Shown: piece by piece, positions 44,937-55,466 of the stretch
How the letters are laid out: every line of letters begins with the position of its first letter
Numbering within the stretch: the first letter of the stretch is position 1
Assembly: GCA_030847615.1 (NCBI GenBank)
Contig: JAUMIR010000001.1
Location: forward strand, 159,189,001-159,253,000
Direction of reading: 5' to 3'
Length of the DNA stretch: 64,000 nucleotides
Origin: Gambelia wislizenii
Taxonomy: Eukaryota > Chordata > Lepidosauria > Squamata > Crotaphytidae
Notes under the pieces: model-generated
What the model was told of the DNA's origin: nothing
The model's database searches: none
Seen by the model: the letters and a program-made list of their open reading frames with translations, nothing else
Program-made: the position numbers and the translations under genes

Positions 44937-44944
44937 TAATAGCC

Positions 44945-45340
44945 CAAAATTATAAATATTGGACACTTTGAAGGGCTCAAGGAGACCAGGATGATCCAAA
45001 GTGAGGTCAGGTGGAGGTCACAAGGACCTGGGAAGGTGTCTTAGAAATATGTTAGCAGGCATACCCAAACTACGATTGAGTAGAAACCCCTTAGTAAACA
45101 AAGCCATTAAGGAGGTATGTGCTAATTCCTTCTTGGGCCCCTCAATGGTGAATCATACATCCTAAACAATCAAGTGACCTACACAACCCAAATCCCCAAG
45201 AAATATCCTTTAGAACCCCCTCTTATCCTACAATGTGAGGTTGTCATAAACCCATCAGTTCCTATCTCCCAGCCATCTAAGACAATCACTAGAGTTTTGT
45301 TCTCCTTTGTTCCTCCCATGGGAGAATCATTTTAGCCATT
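44945..45340 (+). mobile_element. LTR fragment, same family as 58012-58860
   Basis: ATATTGGACACTTTG, CCTTAGTAAACA, ACCCCCTCTTATCC and GTGAGGTTGTCATAAACCCA TCA align in order with the LTR at 58040-58440. The Tigger insertion appears to lie within its first bases (TGTTACGCCTCCC at 42980 may be the LTR start). The 3' half (TATA box and polyA) is absent; a CR1 piece follows. Confidence 0.7.
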
Positions 45341-45675
45341 GTTGTTTAAAAACTTCCAAAGAAGAAGACTCCACCACACTCCAAGGCAGTGTATTCCGCA
45401 GCCCTTACTGTAAGGAAATTCTTCCTAATGTTTAGGTGGAATCTCTTTTCCTGCAGTTTGAGTTCATTGCTCTGTGTCCTAGTTTCTGAAACCACAGCAA
45501 ACAAACTTGCTCCAGCCTCAGTATGACAGCCCTTCAAATATTTAAACATAGCTATCATGTCCCCTCTTAACTTTCTCTTCTCAAGACTAAACATATCCCT
45601 CTCCCTAAGCCACTCCTCAGAGGGCATGGCTTCCAGACCTCCCACCATCTGCAATGTCAGTGAAGATCTATCCAC
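45341..45675 (-). pseudogene. CR1 3' fragment, antisense
   Basis: Reads MVGGLEAMPSEEWLRERDMF, then [15 protein letters not shown] and FHLNIRKNFLTVRA on the minus strand, the CR1 RT C-terminus. The terminal tail is missing. Confidence 0.88.
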
Positions 45676-45999
45676 CAAAAATGATTTGAGTCCACCTTCT
45701 GATGAAAGAAGGAGGCCAAGTTACTTGCAGAGAGATCCTGAACTCTTATCACAACCAGCCACTGGACTCAATAAAGTGTTAAATGTGGCAAATAACTGGT
45801 GAGGCATATTGGCTTGAGCATGAATCTTCTCCTGCAAATAGGACTGTCGAGATTCATCTACATGAGAATAATAAGTTGCGCAAGCAGTCCTCAAACTTTG
45901 ACGCAATTTGTCTTATGGGTTCTGTCTCCACCATCTTTCCAACTGATGGACAGAAGTTTGGTCCATACGTTCCATCATTTGCAGCCCTATCAACCTTAG
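45676..45999. other. No gene recognised
   Basis: Unique-looking DNA between the CR1 fragment and the composite transposon. Confidence 0.4.
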
Positions 46000-46117
46000 C
46001 CTGGCTTCAGGGCCAGTTTAAGGAATTTTGGGCCCCCCTGCAATGCTTTATTTTGGGGCCCCAATATGTTTATCTCATGTCAATGTAACCTATTCACTGT
46101 ACAGGATGTTCAGATTA

Positions 46118-46357
46118 CAGTAGGACCCCCGTATCCATAAATTTCATTATCCATGGGACACAAAACAGCACACCTACCATAGAGTCTTCCTAGAAAATGT
46201 GTCCTCCTTAGCTATTTTCTAGGCCCTCCAAAGCAACTCTATGGTATTTTAAACCAGAACTCCCATTATTTTCAATGGCGTTCACTATTATGCATGGTTT
46301 TCAGAATCCACGCCCCCTCCCCCGAACCAATCCCCAGTGGATAAGAGGGGCCTACTG
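46118..46357. mobile_element. Tigger-like MITE inside composite A
   Basis: CAGTAGGACCCCCGTATCCA to the inverse of CAGTAGGCCCCTCTTATCCA, flanked by TA (46116-46117, 46358-46359). Same MITE at 62668-62903 in copy B. Confidence 0.88.
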
Positions 46358-46480
46358 TATTAAATAATTTGCCACCAATAATTTAGTTTAAAAACTATAT
46401 TATAGGCACTAACATAATATTTTTTGTTTATTAGCAATTAATGTAATGGTGTAGATTTCCTCAAAGAAAACAAAGAGTGG

Positions 46481-47095
46481 ACTACAAGCTGAACATGAGT
46501 TAGCAGTGTGATGCAGCAGCAAAAAATGCCAAAGCGATTCTAGGCTGCATTAATAGGAGTAGCATCTAGATCAAGCGAAGTAATAGTATCACTCCATTGT
46601 GCTTTGGTCAGACCAAAGTTCTGGGCACAACAATTCCAGAAAGACACTAAGAAGGATGGTGGGAGGTCTGGAAGCCATTAGGCCCTATGAGGAACGGCTT
46701 AGGCAGCTGGGTATGCTTAGCCTGGAGAAGAGAAGGTTGAGAGGTGACATTATAGCCATGTTTAAATATTTGAAGGGATATCATACTGAGGAAGGAGCAA
46801 GCTTGTTTTCTGCTGCTCTAGAGACTAGGACATGGGGCCATGGGTTCAAACTACAGGAAAAGACATTCCACCTGAATATTAGGAAGAACTTCCTGACAGT
46901 AAGAGCTGTTTGGAAGTGGAATATACTGTACTGCTGCCTTGGAGTGTGGTGGAGTCTCCTTCTTTGGGTTTTTTTAAACATAGGTTGGATGGCTATCTGT
47001 CAGGAAAGCTTGGATTTTGTGTTCCAGCAGGGCAGAAGCCGATCGGATGGGATGGCTGTTGGGGTCCCTTCTAGCCCTATGATTGATTCTAGGCT
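46481..47095 (+). pseudogene. CR1 3' end inside composite A
   Basis: AGTGTGATGCAGCAGCAAAA through [35 protein letters not shown] and FHLNIRKNFLTVRAVWKWN to a CCCTATGATTGATTCTA tail. Sense orientation; stops and shifts present. Confidence 0.9.
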
Positions 47096-47204
47096 GCATT
47101 CAGAGCCTGGGAAACTTACTCTTGGATTACACCTCCCAGAATCCCCCTACCAGCACCCTTCTCAAGGTCTGGTTGCATTGTTCCTTTTCCAGCATTCTCT
47201 CGTC

Positions 47205-47556
47205 CAGTGGATCTTAACTTGGAGTCCGCAATGTCCTCACAGGGGGTCCACAAAGGCTTGAAGACTACTTGGCCCACTTCCTCCCTGTAGTGGAGCAGCC
47301 ATGTGACAGGAACCAAGGCAAAGGCTGGCTGGCTTGGCCTGCACATTGCAATTCAATCCACTCCAGCCACAAACTTGCAGGAAGAAGCAAGAGTGTCTCT
47401 GAGGGAAAGTTTAATGGATGGTGTAATTATATTGTTGTTGTTGTTAGCTATTATTATTAGCTATTATTATTAGGGTTTTAAATCTTGAGTTAAGTCTTGG
47501 GGCAACAGGAGATATTTAAAGGGGATCCCTGGTAAAGAAAAGGTTAAGAACCACTG
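47205..47556 (+). mobile_element. hAT MITE inside composite A
   Basis: CAGTGGATCTTAACTTGG to AAGGTTAAGAACCACTG. Flanks CTCTCGTC / CTCTAGGC agree at 6 of 8 bases. Same family as 16463-16832. Confidence 0.88.
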
Positions 47557-47684
47557 CTCTAGGCCAATGCCTCTCACATAACACTAATGGGATACTGGTG
47601 TTTTAGTGACAACAATAAAACCATTGTTCCCAGTAATATTACTCCAAATTTTAATTTATATTCTTTATATTCTTCTGTTAAAAG

Positions 47685-47912
47685 AGCTAGAGCGTTGTAG
47701 AAGTTTCAGCATTGCACTATGACTATGGAGACCAGGGTTTGAATCGTTACCCAGCCATGAATGCCCACTGGGTGACCTTGGCAAGTCACACACTCTCAGC
47801 CTCAAAGGAAGTCAAAGGCAGACCCCCTTTGAACAAACCTTGCCTAGAAAACCCCATGGTAGGTTCGCCTTAGTCAGAAATGACTTGAAGGCACATAGGC
47901 AAACACACAAAT
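47685..47912 (+). mobile_element. tRNA-derived (ACA-type) SINE inside composite A
   Basis: GGAGACCAGGGTTTGAATCG (B-box-like), CCACTGGGTGACCTTGG, and CCCCATGGTAGGTTCGCCTT followed by a CTTGAAGGCACA end. Confidence 0.85.
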
Positions 47913-48041
47913 TTCTTTTGCAGGCTGAACTCAGTTGGTAGCACGGGGAGGAAGCTGAAGAAGACCAAGGGGGAAAGGAAGGTGAGAGGAACCAAGACAG
48001 GTTAAAAGCAGCTGGAAAGATGGGCTGGAGGGGATCTATGT

Positions 48042-48044
48042 GGA

Positions 48045-48076
<32 letters not shown>

Positions 48077-48086
48077 AAAGAAAGAA
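48042..48086 (+). repeat. (GAAA)n microsatellite in composite A
   Basis: About eleven GAAA units. The corresponding (TTTC)n is at 60911-60966 in copy B. Confidence 0.95.
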
Positions 48087-48448
48087 GCCCTTTCTGAGGG
48101 AGACAACTCTCAAATACCCCCCTCTCTCTCACACACACACTCACCCTCTCCGAGCTGCCTGGCTGGTTTGCATCTTGCAGCAGCAAACTCCCTCCAGCTT
48201 CTGCCATGGAGGGCTGCTGCTTCTCTATCTTTAGTTTGGGAGACACTGTTTTGTTTGTTTTTTCAAAAAGCCAGCAGGAGGTTTTTGGAGGAGGAGGGTA
48301 GGAGGGAGCTACAAAACAGCAGCTCCTCCCAGCTGTCTCCTGGCTGTCTCTGTCAGATTAAGGAGACCAGGACGGGGCCCTCTCTTGACCTCGGGCCCCC
48401 CCGCTAATGCTGATTTGGCAGACAAGTTAAACCGGCCCTGCCTGGCTT

Positions 48449-49571
48449 ATAGGTCTGGGCAAAGACATTGTGCTATCTGAGGTGGATCAGCAAATGGCAC
48501 CTCTCCTAAGTCAAGTCCATGCAATGTAGAGTCAGTGTTATTGTTGGCAAATGTGAGGTGGAAAATTCCACAAGTGTCTTTCCCCTTCCCTGGGCAGTAA
48601 AAATGTAGAGTGACTGAGATAAGGGTATTGTATTTCATCAATACATCTGTTAAACTAGATTGGGATCAATGAAAGTTCATGCTAAAACAAAAAAAGGTGC
48701 CAAAAGGCTCCCTATTTTTTTCTTCCTCCCTTCTTTTTATACTTGTTTGTCCCACTTTTACTGAAAATAGACCAAGAGTTCTGTTCCCAATTGGATGGTG
48801 ATACATTTGGAGATCACATTAGCTGTGAGACTGAAGTCTCCTGAGCCACACTTTCTCATGGAGATCTTAAGAAAGCCACTATCTCTCACCATCTGTGCCA
48901 TGGGGATAATATTTATGGGGCTGCTCTCGGGACTATTGAGATAATGGAAGCAAGTGCTTTGAACACTGAAATGGCACAACACAAATGTGAAGGAGGATTA
49001 AACTGCTGCCCCACATTCCTGATACAGCTAATGAACACTTTGTTTGGTAGATTTTTCTTTGAGGCACTTAGAGTTTGTGACTCCCAAGCAGAAATCCAGA
49101 GGGATGGCAAGACAAGAAGGTCATAGATCATATTTGTTCTCTGCAAACTAAGTGCCTGCAAACAAATGCCTTGACAGTTTGAATCACAAGGTGAATGTCT
49201 AAAAGACAAGAACCCTATTCACAAGCAATTTCCTCATATGTCTTCTAATCATGAGGAGCAAAGTGGTGCGAATCTTGATTTTCCAGATTTCAGAAATCTT
49301 GGGGAAATCTTCCAGATTTCAGAAATCTTTGTCTTCATGAACAAAGGAGAAGCTTTTCTTAAAACGTTCACCCCTGAGTGTAGCAGATAATGAGAACAGA
49401 ATGGGGTGGGTGGGACGAGCTTACACACAAGGGGAATGTCTCAGTAGCACTAATCTGTAGGCGTTCTCCAGTGACTTCCTAGGTGAAAACATTCTCCTTC
49501 CCTACAAAACTTACTAATAAAAGAAACAGAGGGAAGTTCAGATTTTAAAAATTAACCAGCACCCCCATGGC
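48449..49571. other. No gene recognised
   Basis: Unique-looking DNA. A near-perfect local duplication TTTCCAGATTTCAGAAATCTT occurs twice about 30 bp apart (49280-49330). Confidence 0.45.
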
Positions 49572-49574
49572 TAA

Positions 49575-49771
49575 GAGCCTTATTGCATGAGGGAGTGAAG
49601 TGGCTTTAAAGCCTAAGAATAGCAAAAAGACACCCATTCTGGTACCATCATTTCCCATGGGACCAGAATGGGAGAACACCTGAAGCACACTGACATTGTG
49701 CAATAAAGCAAGGTGGGACATACTACTCTCGGGCTTTAGTTCCGCTTCCCTTCCCTCATGCAATAAGCCCC
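49575..49771. mobile_element. Foldback MITE with TAA target duplication
   Basis: 197 bp, nearly palindromic: GAGCCTTATTGCATGAGGGA against its inverse CCCTCATGCAATAAGCCCC, with inner arms around CCATTCTGGT/ACCAGAATGG. TAA on both sides (49572-49574, 49772-49774). A 3-bp TWA duplication suggests PIF/Harbinger mobilisation. Confidence 0.8.
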
Positions 49772-49774
49772 TAA

Positions 49775-50375
49775 ATGAAGAAGCTGATTTCCTTCCTCTT
49801 TCATTTCAGAAAGTCCCTGGAAGAACATTCACTGAAAAGACTTTACAGACATTTCCTCAAGTCTTTCCTGAAAAATGGGGAATTGGGGGGGTGGGGAGAG
49901 ATTCCCTGACTGTTAATGCAAAGGTTGCTTCTGTGTAGCATAGCAAGGTGTTCTTTTTTAAGTTTCCTTCCATATTCCTTTCAGTTGTTAGTTATTTGTT
50001 TTGAATCCCATTTAGAGATCTCAGCAGACTTTTTAATCATGAGTAATTGTATAAAAGCTTCAGAGCAAGGTGCATTTGTTCTGTCTTATATGATTTCCTT
50101 TATTACTTACTATGTACTGTTGGTTTCAGTTTTATCCTCTTGCCACTGGGGAATGTTGTAGACAGCATAATGAGCTGAAACACAATGGGCAATATAGTTA
50201 TAAATATACCATTTCTTGATATTCTAAGACTAGTTCTTTTTTGTTTGTTTCATTTGTCTTTGGGAGGATTTCTGCCTGTTTTAATTGATATTTAAGTCAG
50301 CAGTTGGAGTCAAACTTGTGTTGTCAGAGAAGCTCTGCTGTTAAATGTGAAGTTGAAGGCTTTCATGGCCAGAAT
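49775..50375. other. No gene recognised
   Basis: AT-rich, unique-looking DNA; open frames of about 80 codons only. Confidence 0.4.
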
Positions 50376-50683
50376 CCATAGATTTTCCTTGGTTTTTTTT
50401 TCCGGGCTGTGAGGCCATGTTCTGGAAGAGTTTATTTCAACCAACCATTAGCCAAACAGACACTAATCCTCCTTGCATATCTCCACCCAGAAACTAGCCA
50501 TTCAAATATACAAATTCACATATCCTCTCCAACAGAGGTTCTCAGTATATAACCCTCCACACACACACACTCCTACGCAACCATTCTCTGAAGATGCCAG
50601 CCACAGATGCAGGCAAAACATCAGAAATAAACTCTTCCAGAACACGGCCTCATAGCCCAGAAAAAAACCAAGGAAAATCTATC
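50376..50683. mobile_element. Inverted-repeat element, possibly Penelope-like terminal part
   Basis: Arms of about 58 bp: ATAGATTTTCCTTGGTTTTT ... GGAAGAGTTTATTTC (left) and GAAATAAACTCTTCCAGAAC ... AAGGAAAATCTAT (right). Between them lies GATGCCAGCCACAGATGCAG GCAAAACATCAG, a sequence that commonly precedes this arm in reptile PLE-like repeats. Class assigned from memory, moderate. Confidence 0.6.
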
Positions 50684-50689
50684 TGCTAT

Positions 50690-51170
50690 TAAACTTTTAA
50701 AAATCTGTGTCTTAAACCTCTAGTTTCCCGTTATTAGTTATATTGACTGGATATCCACCCCAGGAGCTTTTCCTATTGCTTCCTTGTAACCAGAAGTGTA
50801 TTTTGGGGGTATCTACTACTTTAATTCACATTGCCATGTAAAAAACAACAACAAAGACTGACTCCTGTACCTTTAATAGTTGTGTAGACAGTTGTTGCTT
50901 GCTATGCAAGCTCTGCCTGCTGAATTTCCCTCTTCTCAAAAACCATTAAAGGTACAAGAGCCCTGACCTGTTTTTCACCTGGCAACATTACTACTAGGGC
51001 CAAATTTGCATCTGATGCTGTTTGGAATCAGTCCTGCTGTGTTGGCTTTATCTTTATCTATCTTGCCTCTATCCCTTCTCTTCTAGTGAATCATCATGAT
51101 GCAATAGCTCAGCTGTTTGGGTTGGAAAGATACAGAGAAGGATAACCACACAGCATTAAAAGCCCAATCC
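50690..51170. other. No gene recognised
   Basis: Unique-looking DNA with short A/C-rich runs. Confidence 0.4.
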
Positions 51171-51174
51171 TCAT

Positions 51175-52890
51175 CAGTTTGTAAAAGTCTGGTGGCATAA
51201 AAAATGTTTTGATCTGCTGCTGAAAGGGTAGAAAGAACGGGGCCATCCTGGCCTCTCTAGGGAAGGAATTTCAAAGTCTGGGAGCAGCCACCCAAAAAGG
51301 CCCTCTCCCTTGTTCCCACCAAACAAGCCTGAGAAAGTGGTGGAACAGAGACAAGGGCCTCTCCAGATTATATTAGCACTCTAACAGACTCATATAGGGA
51401 GATATTGTCCTTCAAATAACCTGGACTCAAACCATATAAAGCTTTATAGGTCAAAACCAACACTTTTGCCTGGAAATGGATCAGCAGGCCAATGGAGCTA
51501 TTGCAAGAAGGAAGTTGTGTGCTTCCTGTAGCTAGCCCCACTTAACAATCTGGCTGCAGCTCCTTTGGCCAACTGACGTTTCTGAGCACTTTTCAAAAGC
51601 AGCCCCACAAAGAGCATTACAGTAATCCAAATGGGATATAACCAAGGCATGTACCACCATGGCCAGATCTGAATTCCCAAGGAATGGGCACAGTTGGCAC
51701 ACTAGCTTTAAATGTGTGAAAGCACTCCTGGTCACTGCTGAAATCTGGGCCTCCGGGCTCAGAGCTGAATCCAGGAGTACTCCCAAACTGTGAACCTGTG
51801 CTTTCATAGGGGGTGCAACCCTATCTGTCTTTCAATTGACCACAAGCACCTTTGCCTTGTCTGGATTAAGCTTCAATTTGTTTACCTGGTTGCCAGGCAC
51901 CAGTTTATCACAGGAACAGCTTACTGGGAATTAGGTGGAAAGGAGTAATAGAGTTGGATATCATCAGCATATTGGTGACACCTGATCCCAAAATTCTGGA
52001 CAACCTCTCTCAGCAGTTTCATGTAGATGTTAAATAGCATAGGAGATAAGACTGAACCCTGAGGGACTCCACAGTCCAGTGGCCAAGGGTGGAAGAGGAA
52101 TCTCCTAGCACCATCCTCTGAGAGTGCCCCTCAGGGAAAGAACACAGCCACTGTAGAACAATACCTCCAAGTCCCATTCCAGAGAGGAGACTCAGAAGGA
52201 TATGATGGTTGATGGTATTGAAAGCCACTGAGAAGTCCAGCAGAACCAACAGGGACACACTCCCCTTGTCCAGTTCTCTGTGGAGGCCATCCACCAAGGT
52301 AACCAAAGCTGTCTCTCTCCCATAACCAGGTCTGAAACCAGAATGAAATGGATCTAGATAATCCATGTCATCCGGGAACCCCTGGAGTTGAGAAGCCACC
52401 ACATGCTCCAGTATCTTGCCCAAAAATGGAAGGTTGGAGACTGGCCTATAATTATCTAGTATAGTGGGATCCAGGGAAGTTTGTTTTTGTTTTTAAGAAG
52501 AGGTCTTACCACAACCTCTTCTGGCATGTTGGAACCTTGCCTTGTTTTAAGGAGCTATTAATCACTTCTCTTACCCACTCAGCCAGTTCTCCTCTGGCCT
52601 GTTTAATCAGCAAGGGAAAGGCAAGGGTCTAGCACACATGTGGTGGCTCTCACCTCTCCAAGGAACCTGTCCACATCCTTAGGCTGCATGAACTGAAAAG
52701 CGTTTCTCAACACTGGACAAATAGGGGCCAAGATTACATCCACCACAATGTGGTGGTGTCTACGTCAGAGGGAATCCATGTGATTTTATCAGTGAAATGG
52801 TGGACAAATTCTTTGTAGGGGACTGTTGAGTGGCTTACATTCTCCTTTGGGTCAGATTGTAATCTGTATTCCATGTTTCTCCCAATATGG
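51175..52890 (-). pseudogene. L2 LINE, antisense, decayed
   Basis: Minus strand from about 52850: KEFVHHFTDKITWIPSD (pre-RT region), then RT MGKILEHVVASQL, FHSGFRPGYGRETALV and LLVLLDFSVAFNTINH (motif A, with LDFSVAFNT where LDxSAAFDT is usual), then KAQVHSLGVLLDSALS, FTHLKLVCQL, SHLDYCNAL, a frame shift, and QLAKGAAARLLSGA. The 3' UTR runs to about 51175. Stops, shifts and a partly missing RT palm make it inactive. Confidence 0.88.
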
Positions 52891-55223
52891 CATACCACAT
52901 GGCTCACAACACAGACTGAAACAAAACACAGCTGAACACAATTATAACCTAAAAGGTAAAGAACAATTGAAAAAACCATCCTATTCAAAATATTATTAAA
53001 ATTAAAATTTTGTTTTTCATTGTTGTGCTTCCTGCATGCATCCTCCATTTCAGGACCATTATTGTGTAGTTTGTGGACCGGAAGTCCATTAATTCCAGTA
53101 ACCATAGTAATATGGATTTTCCAGCAAATTCTAACTGTTGTTATCATCATCTATTTATACAGTGCCATTGAAGTACATGGTACTTTACAAATAAAACAAC
53201 TAAAAGCAGTGGGACCTGCCAAAGGCGTAATTTTTTTAAAAAAATGTTTATACACACACACATAGAGAGAAGTAGTAAAAATATAAAACAACTAGCTGAC
53301 CCAGCATAACATAGGGCATTATAGTAGATTTGAAAGGTTCACACGGTTCAGCTACACACTATTATTTTAGGAAAATAATATTGCATTGTTTTACATGTGG
53401 GTGGTGAGGGAGAGGAGGGAGGGGCCCTTGTGAGACTGGGGATGTAGATGCAGATTAAGTGGCAGGAGTGGACTGTGAGGTAGGGAGGGAATTTGCATGT
53501 GCATGGTGATTGGATTAGGAAGTGAGGGGAGGGGGATTTGTTGGGTAAGTGGCCAATCAGCACACTGGGAAAGGAAACATACTCAAGAGTTACACACACA
53601 CACACCCCAATTGTAAAAACAAATTATCCTGATAAAATACCAAAAAAGACAATATAAACTATAAAGCAAACTGACAAATACATATAATCAAAATATTATA
53701 ATATTAATATTATAAAACAATATTAACTTAAAATTCCCAAAGCTTAGGAAAACTAGCAAGTTTTTATTGCAATTTTATAATAACAAGGGAAGGAGCAGTC
53801 TGCAAATGTTCAGGGAGGCAATTCTAGGAGTATGGGGCAGCGAGTGATGAAGGACAAAGCAGAACCAAGGAAGAGAAATGTCTTGGATGGGTGAGAAGGC
53901 TAGAGTTGCTAGAACACAGATCTTGAGCAGGCTTGTAAAAAAGAAATAAGGGCCAAAAGATAGGGGTGAGTTAGGTTGTGTAGAACTTTTAATGTAAAAA
54001 CAACCGTCCCTTCTTCTTTGCACAGAAATAGTCCACTGGGCTGTGTGGTATTTCTTGTGGGATTATGAAATTTTACTGTTTCTGTATCATCCCCTGCCCC
54101 ATTATAGAATAAACAAGATCTATGCATGGACAATCAGTGTTGGCCATCAAGTAACAGCTTCTCAGTTGCATATTACTGAATATATAAATAAGCCTCAACA
54201 TCGGACTTATTTTTTTATCTGGATAATTTCTAAAGAGCACTATAAACACAGTCATTATGCCATATTTTTACAGGCCATTAAGCAACATAAATTTCATCAA
54301 GAACTACTTTACACTAATAACCTCAATTATTTCCTTTAAAATAAAATTTGCTGAGTGAACATTAACAGCGCTGCTGGCCAATGTGAGAGAAAGTGGAAAT
54401 AAAAGACCATTCCAGGTCAATAAAAGGAGATGTTGATTGAACTAAAAATAAAATAAAACAAAACTTCTTATTGTGCACTCACTCTGTCATAGTTTATTCA
54501 CTATTTGATGCAATTGTAGAATTAGGATGTACTCAGAAGGAATGCTAAGAGAGCCTTCAGTATGTTAATAGCAGCTATGAGGAAGCATTGTAACCAGGGA
54601 ACTTTCTGGTACCAGTTTTAATTAAGCTATTCCTTTACTGGATGAACTTAAGACAAGAGTGGAGGAGCCTTTTCCTATGAATGGTCCCTGACAACTGGAA
54701 AAGACACCCGAGCCCCAATGAACCTTGATGGCTCCTATGCCAGAGAGGTGGTGGTGAAGCCACTTGCAGTTTTAGTCTGAAGACTAAAGGTACTGTCCAA
54801 GGTACTGAAGATATTTTGGACCTAGGGCTCCACACTTTGGAGAGCTTCTTTAAAATTCAGACTAGAATCTGGTGTGAATTCATCACTCCGCAGACATGGA
54901 AGCCGCCAGCCACCATAGTTTGTTACAGACAGACACACTACTAGGTGGAAGAGGAAGTATATTCCAGAAGGTCAGTCCAGAGAGGAAGAGGGGACCCACA
55001 GTGTCTGGAGAGCCAGAAGATACTTAGGGCTTTATGAAATTAGGTTGTTCCTATTTCAGCCTTAAGAAAACTGAAATATCATCTTTCAGCAAACTAACAT
55101 GTCACCACCACCACATCTTATCTTCATCACATCATATCCTGTCCTCCTCCTCATCCTTCCCCTTCCTCAACTCCCCCTTCCCACCACTACTCATACTGTC
55201 TGATGAATTCTGGAATCTGTAGT
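52891..55223. other. No gene recognised
   Basis: AT-rich DNA. CTAGCTGACCCAGCATAAC at 53292-53310 resembles the start of a widespread reptile repeat, not delimited. 53780-54000 has a GA-rich minus-strand open frame with no recognised domain. ATC/CATC-rich pyrimidine stretch at 55110-55200. Confidence 0.4.
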
Positions 55224-55458
55224 CAGGGCTGGTTTAAGGCACCAGCAGCAGCAGCATCTGCAGGGGGCCCCATCATTGTGGGGGCCCCCGTCGTAACCTT
55301 CCTCCTGCAAAAACATTTTTAGTAATAACCTGAATATCCTGTACTGTGAATAGCTTGGGTTGAGTTAGGTTACATTGACCTGAGATAAACATATGGAGCC
55401 CCCAAAATAAAGCATTACAGCTCCCCCAATCCCCCCTCAAGACTATAAACTGGTCCTG
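55224..55458 (-). mobile_element. Short deletion derivative of the composite hAT family
   Basis: 235 bp from CAGGGCTGGTTTAAGG to AAACTGGTCCTG. Flanks TCTGTAGT (55216-55223) and TTTGTAGT (55459-55466) agree at 7 of 8. The interior TGACCTGAGATAAACATAT and AATAAAGCATTACAG matches one end of the composites (62943-62990), in the same orientation as copy B. None of the nested repeats is present. Confidence 0.88.
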
Positions 55459-55466
55459 TTTGTAGT

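Larger units (their letters stand above)
46008..48440 (+). mobile_element. Composite hAT-like transposon, copy A
   Basis: 2433 bp. The left end CAGGGCCAGTTTAAGG and the right end TTAAACCGGCCCTG are inverted. CCTGGCTT flanks it exactly on both sides (46000-46007, 48441-48448), an 8-bp duplication as in hAT. Inside, in order: Tigger MITE, CR1 3' end, hAT MITE, SINE, (GAAA)n, and a non-repetitive segment ending CAAATCAGCA-like (inverted in copy B). No transposase seen, so it was moved in trans. Confidence 0.92.

Noticed and set aside
52734..53150. 138-codon minus-strand frame as a possible separate gene
   Set aside because: Its C-terminal part matches the pre-RT region of the adjacent L2 copy; the N-terminal part is AT-rich read-through.
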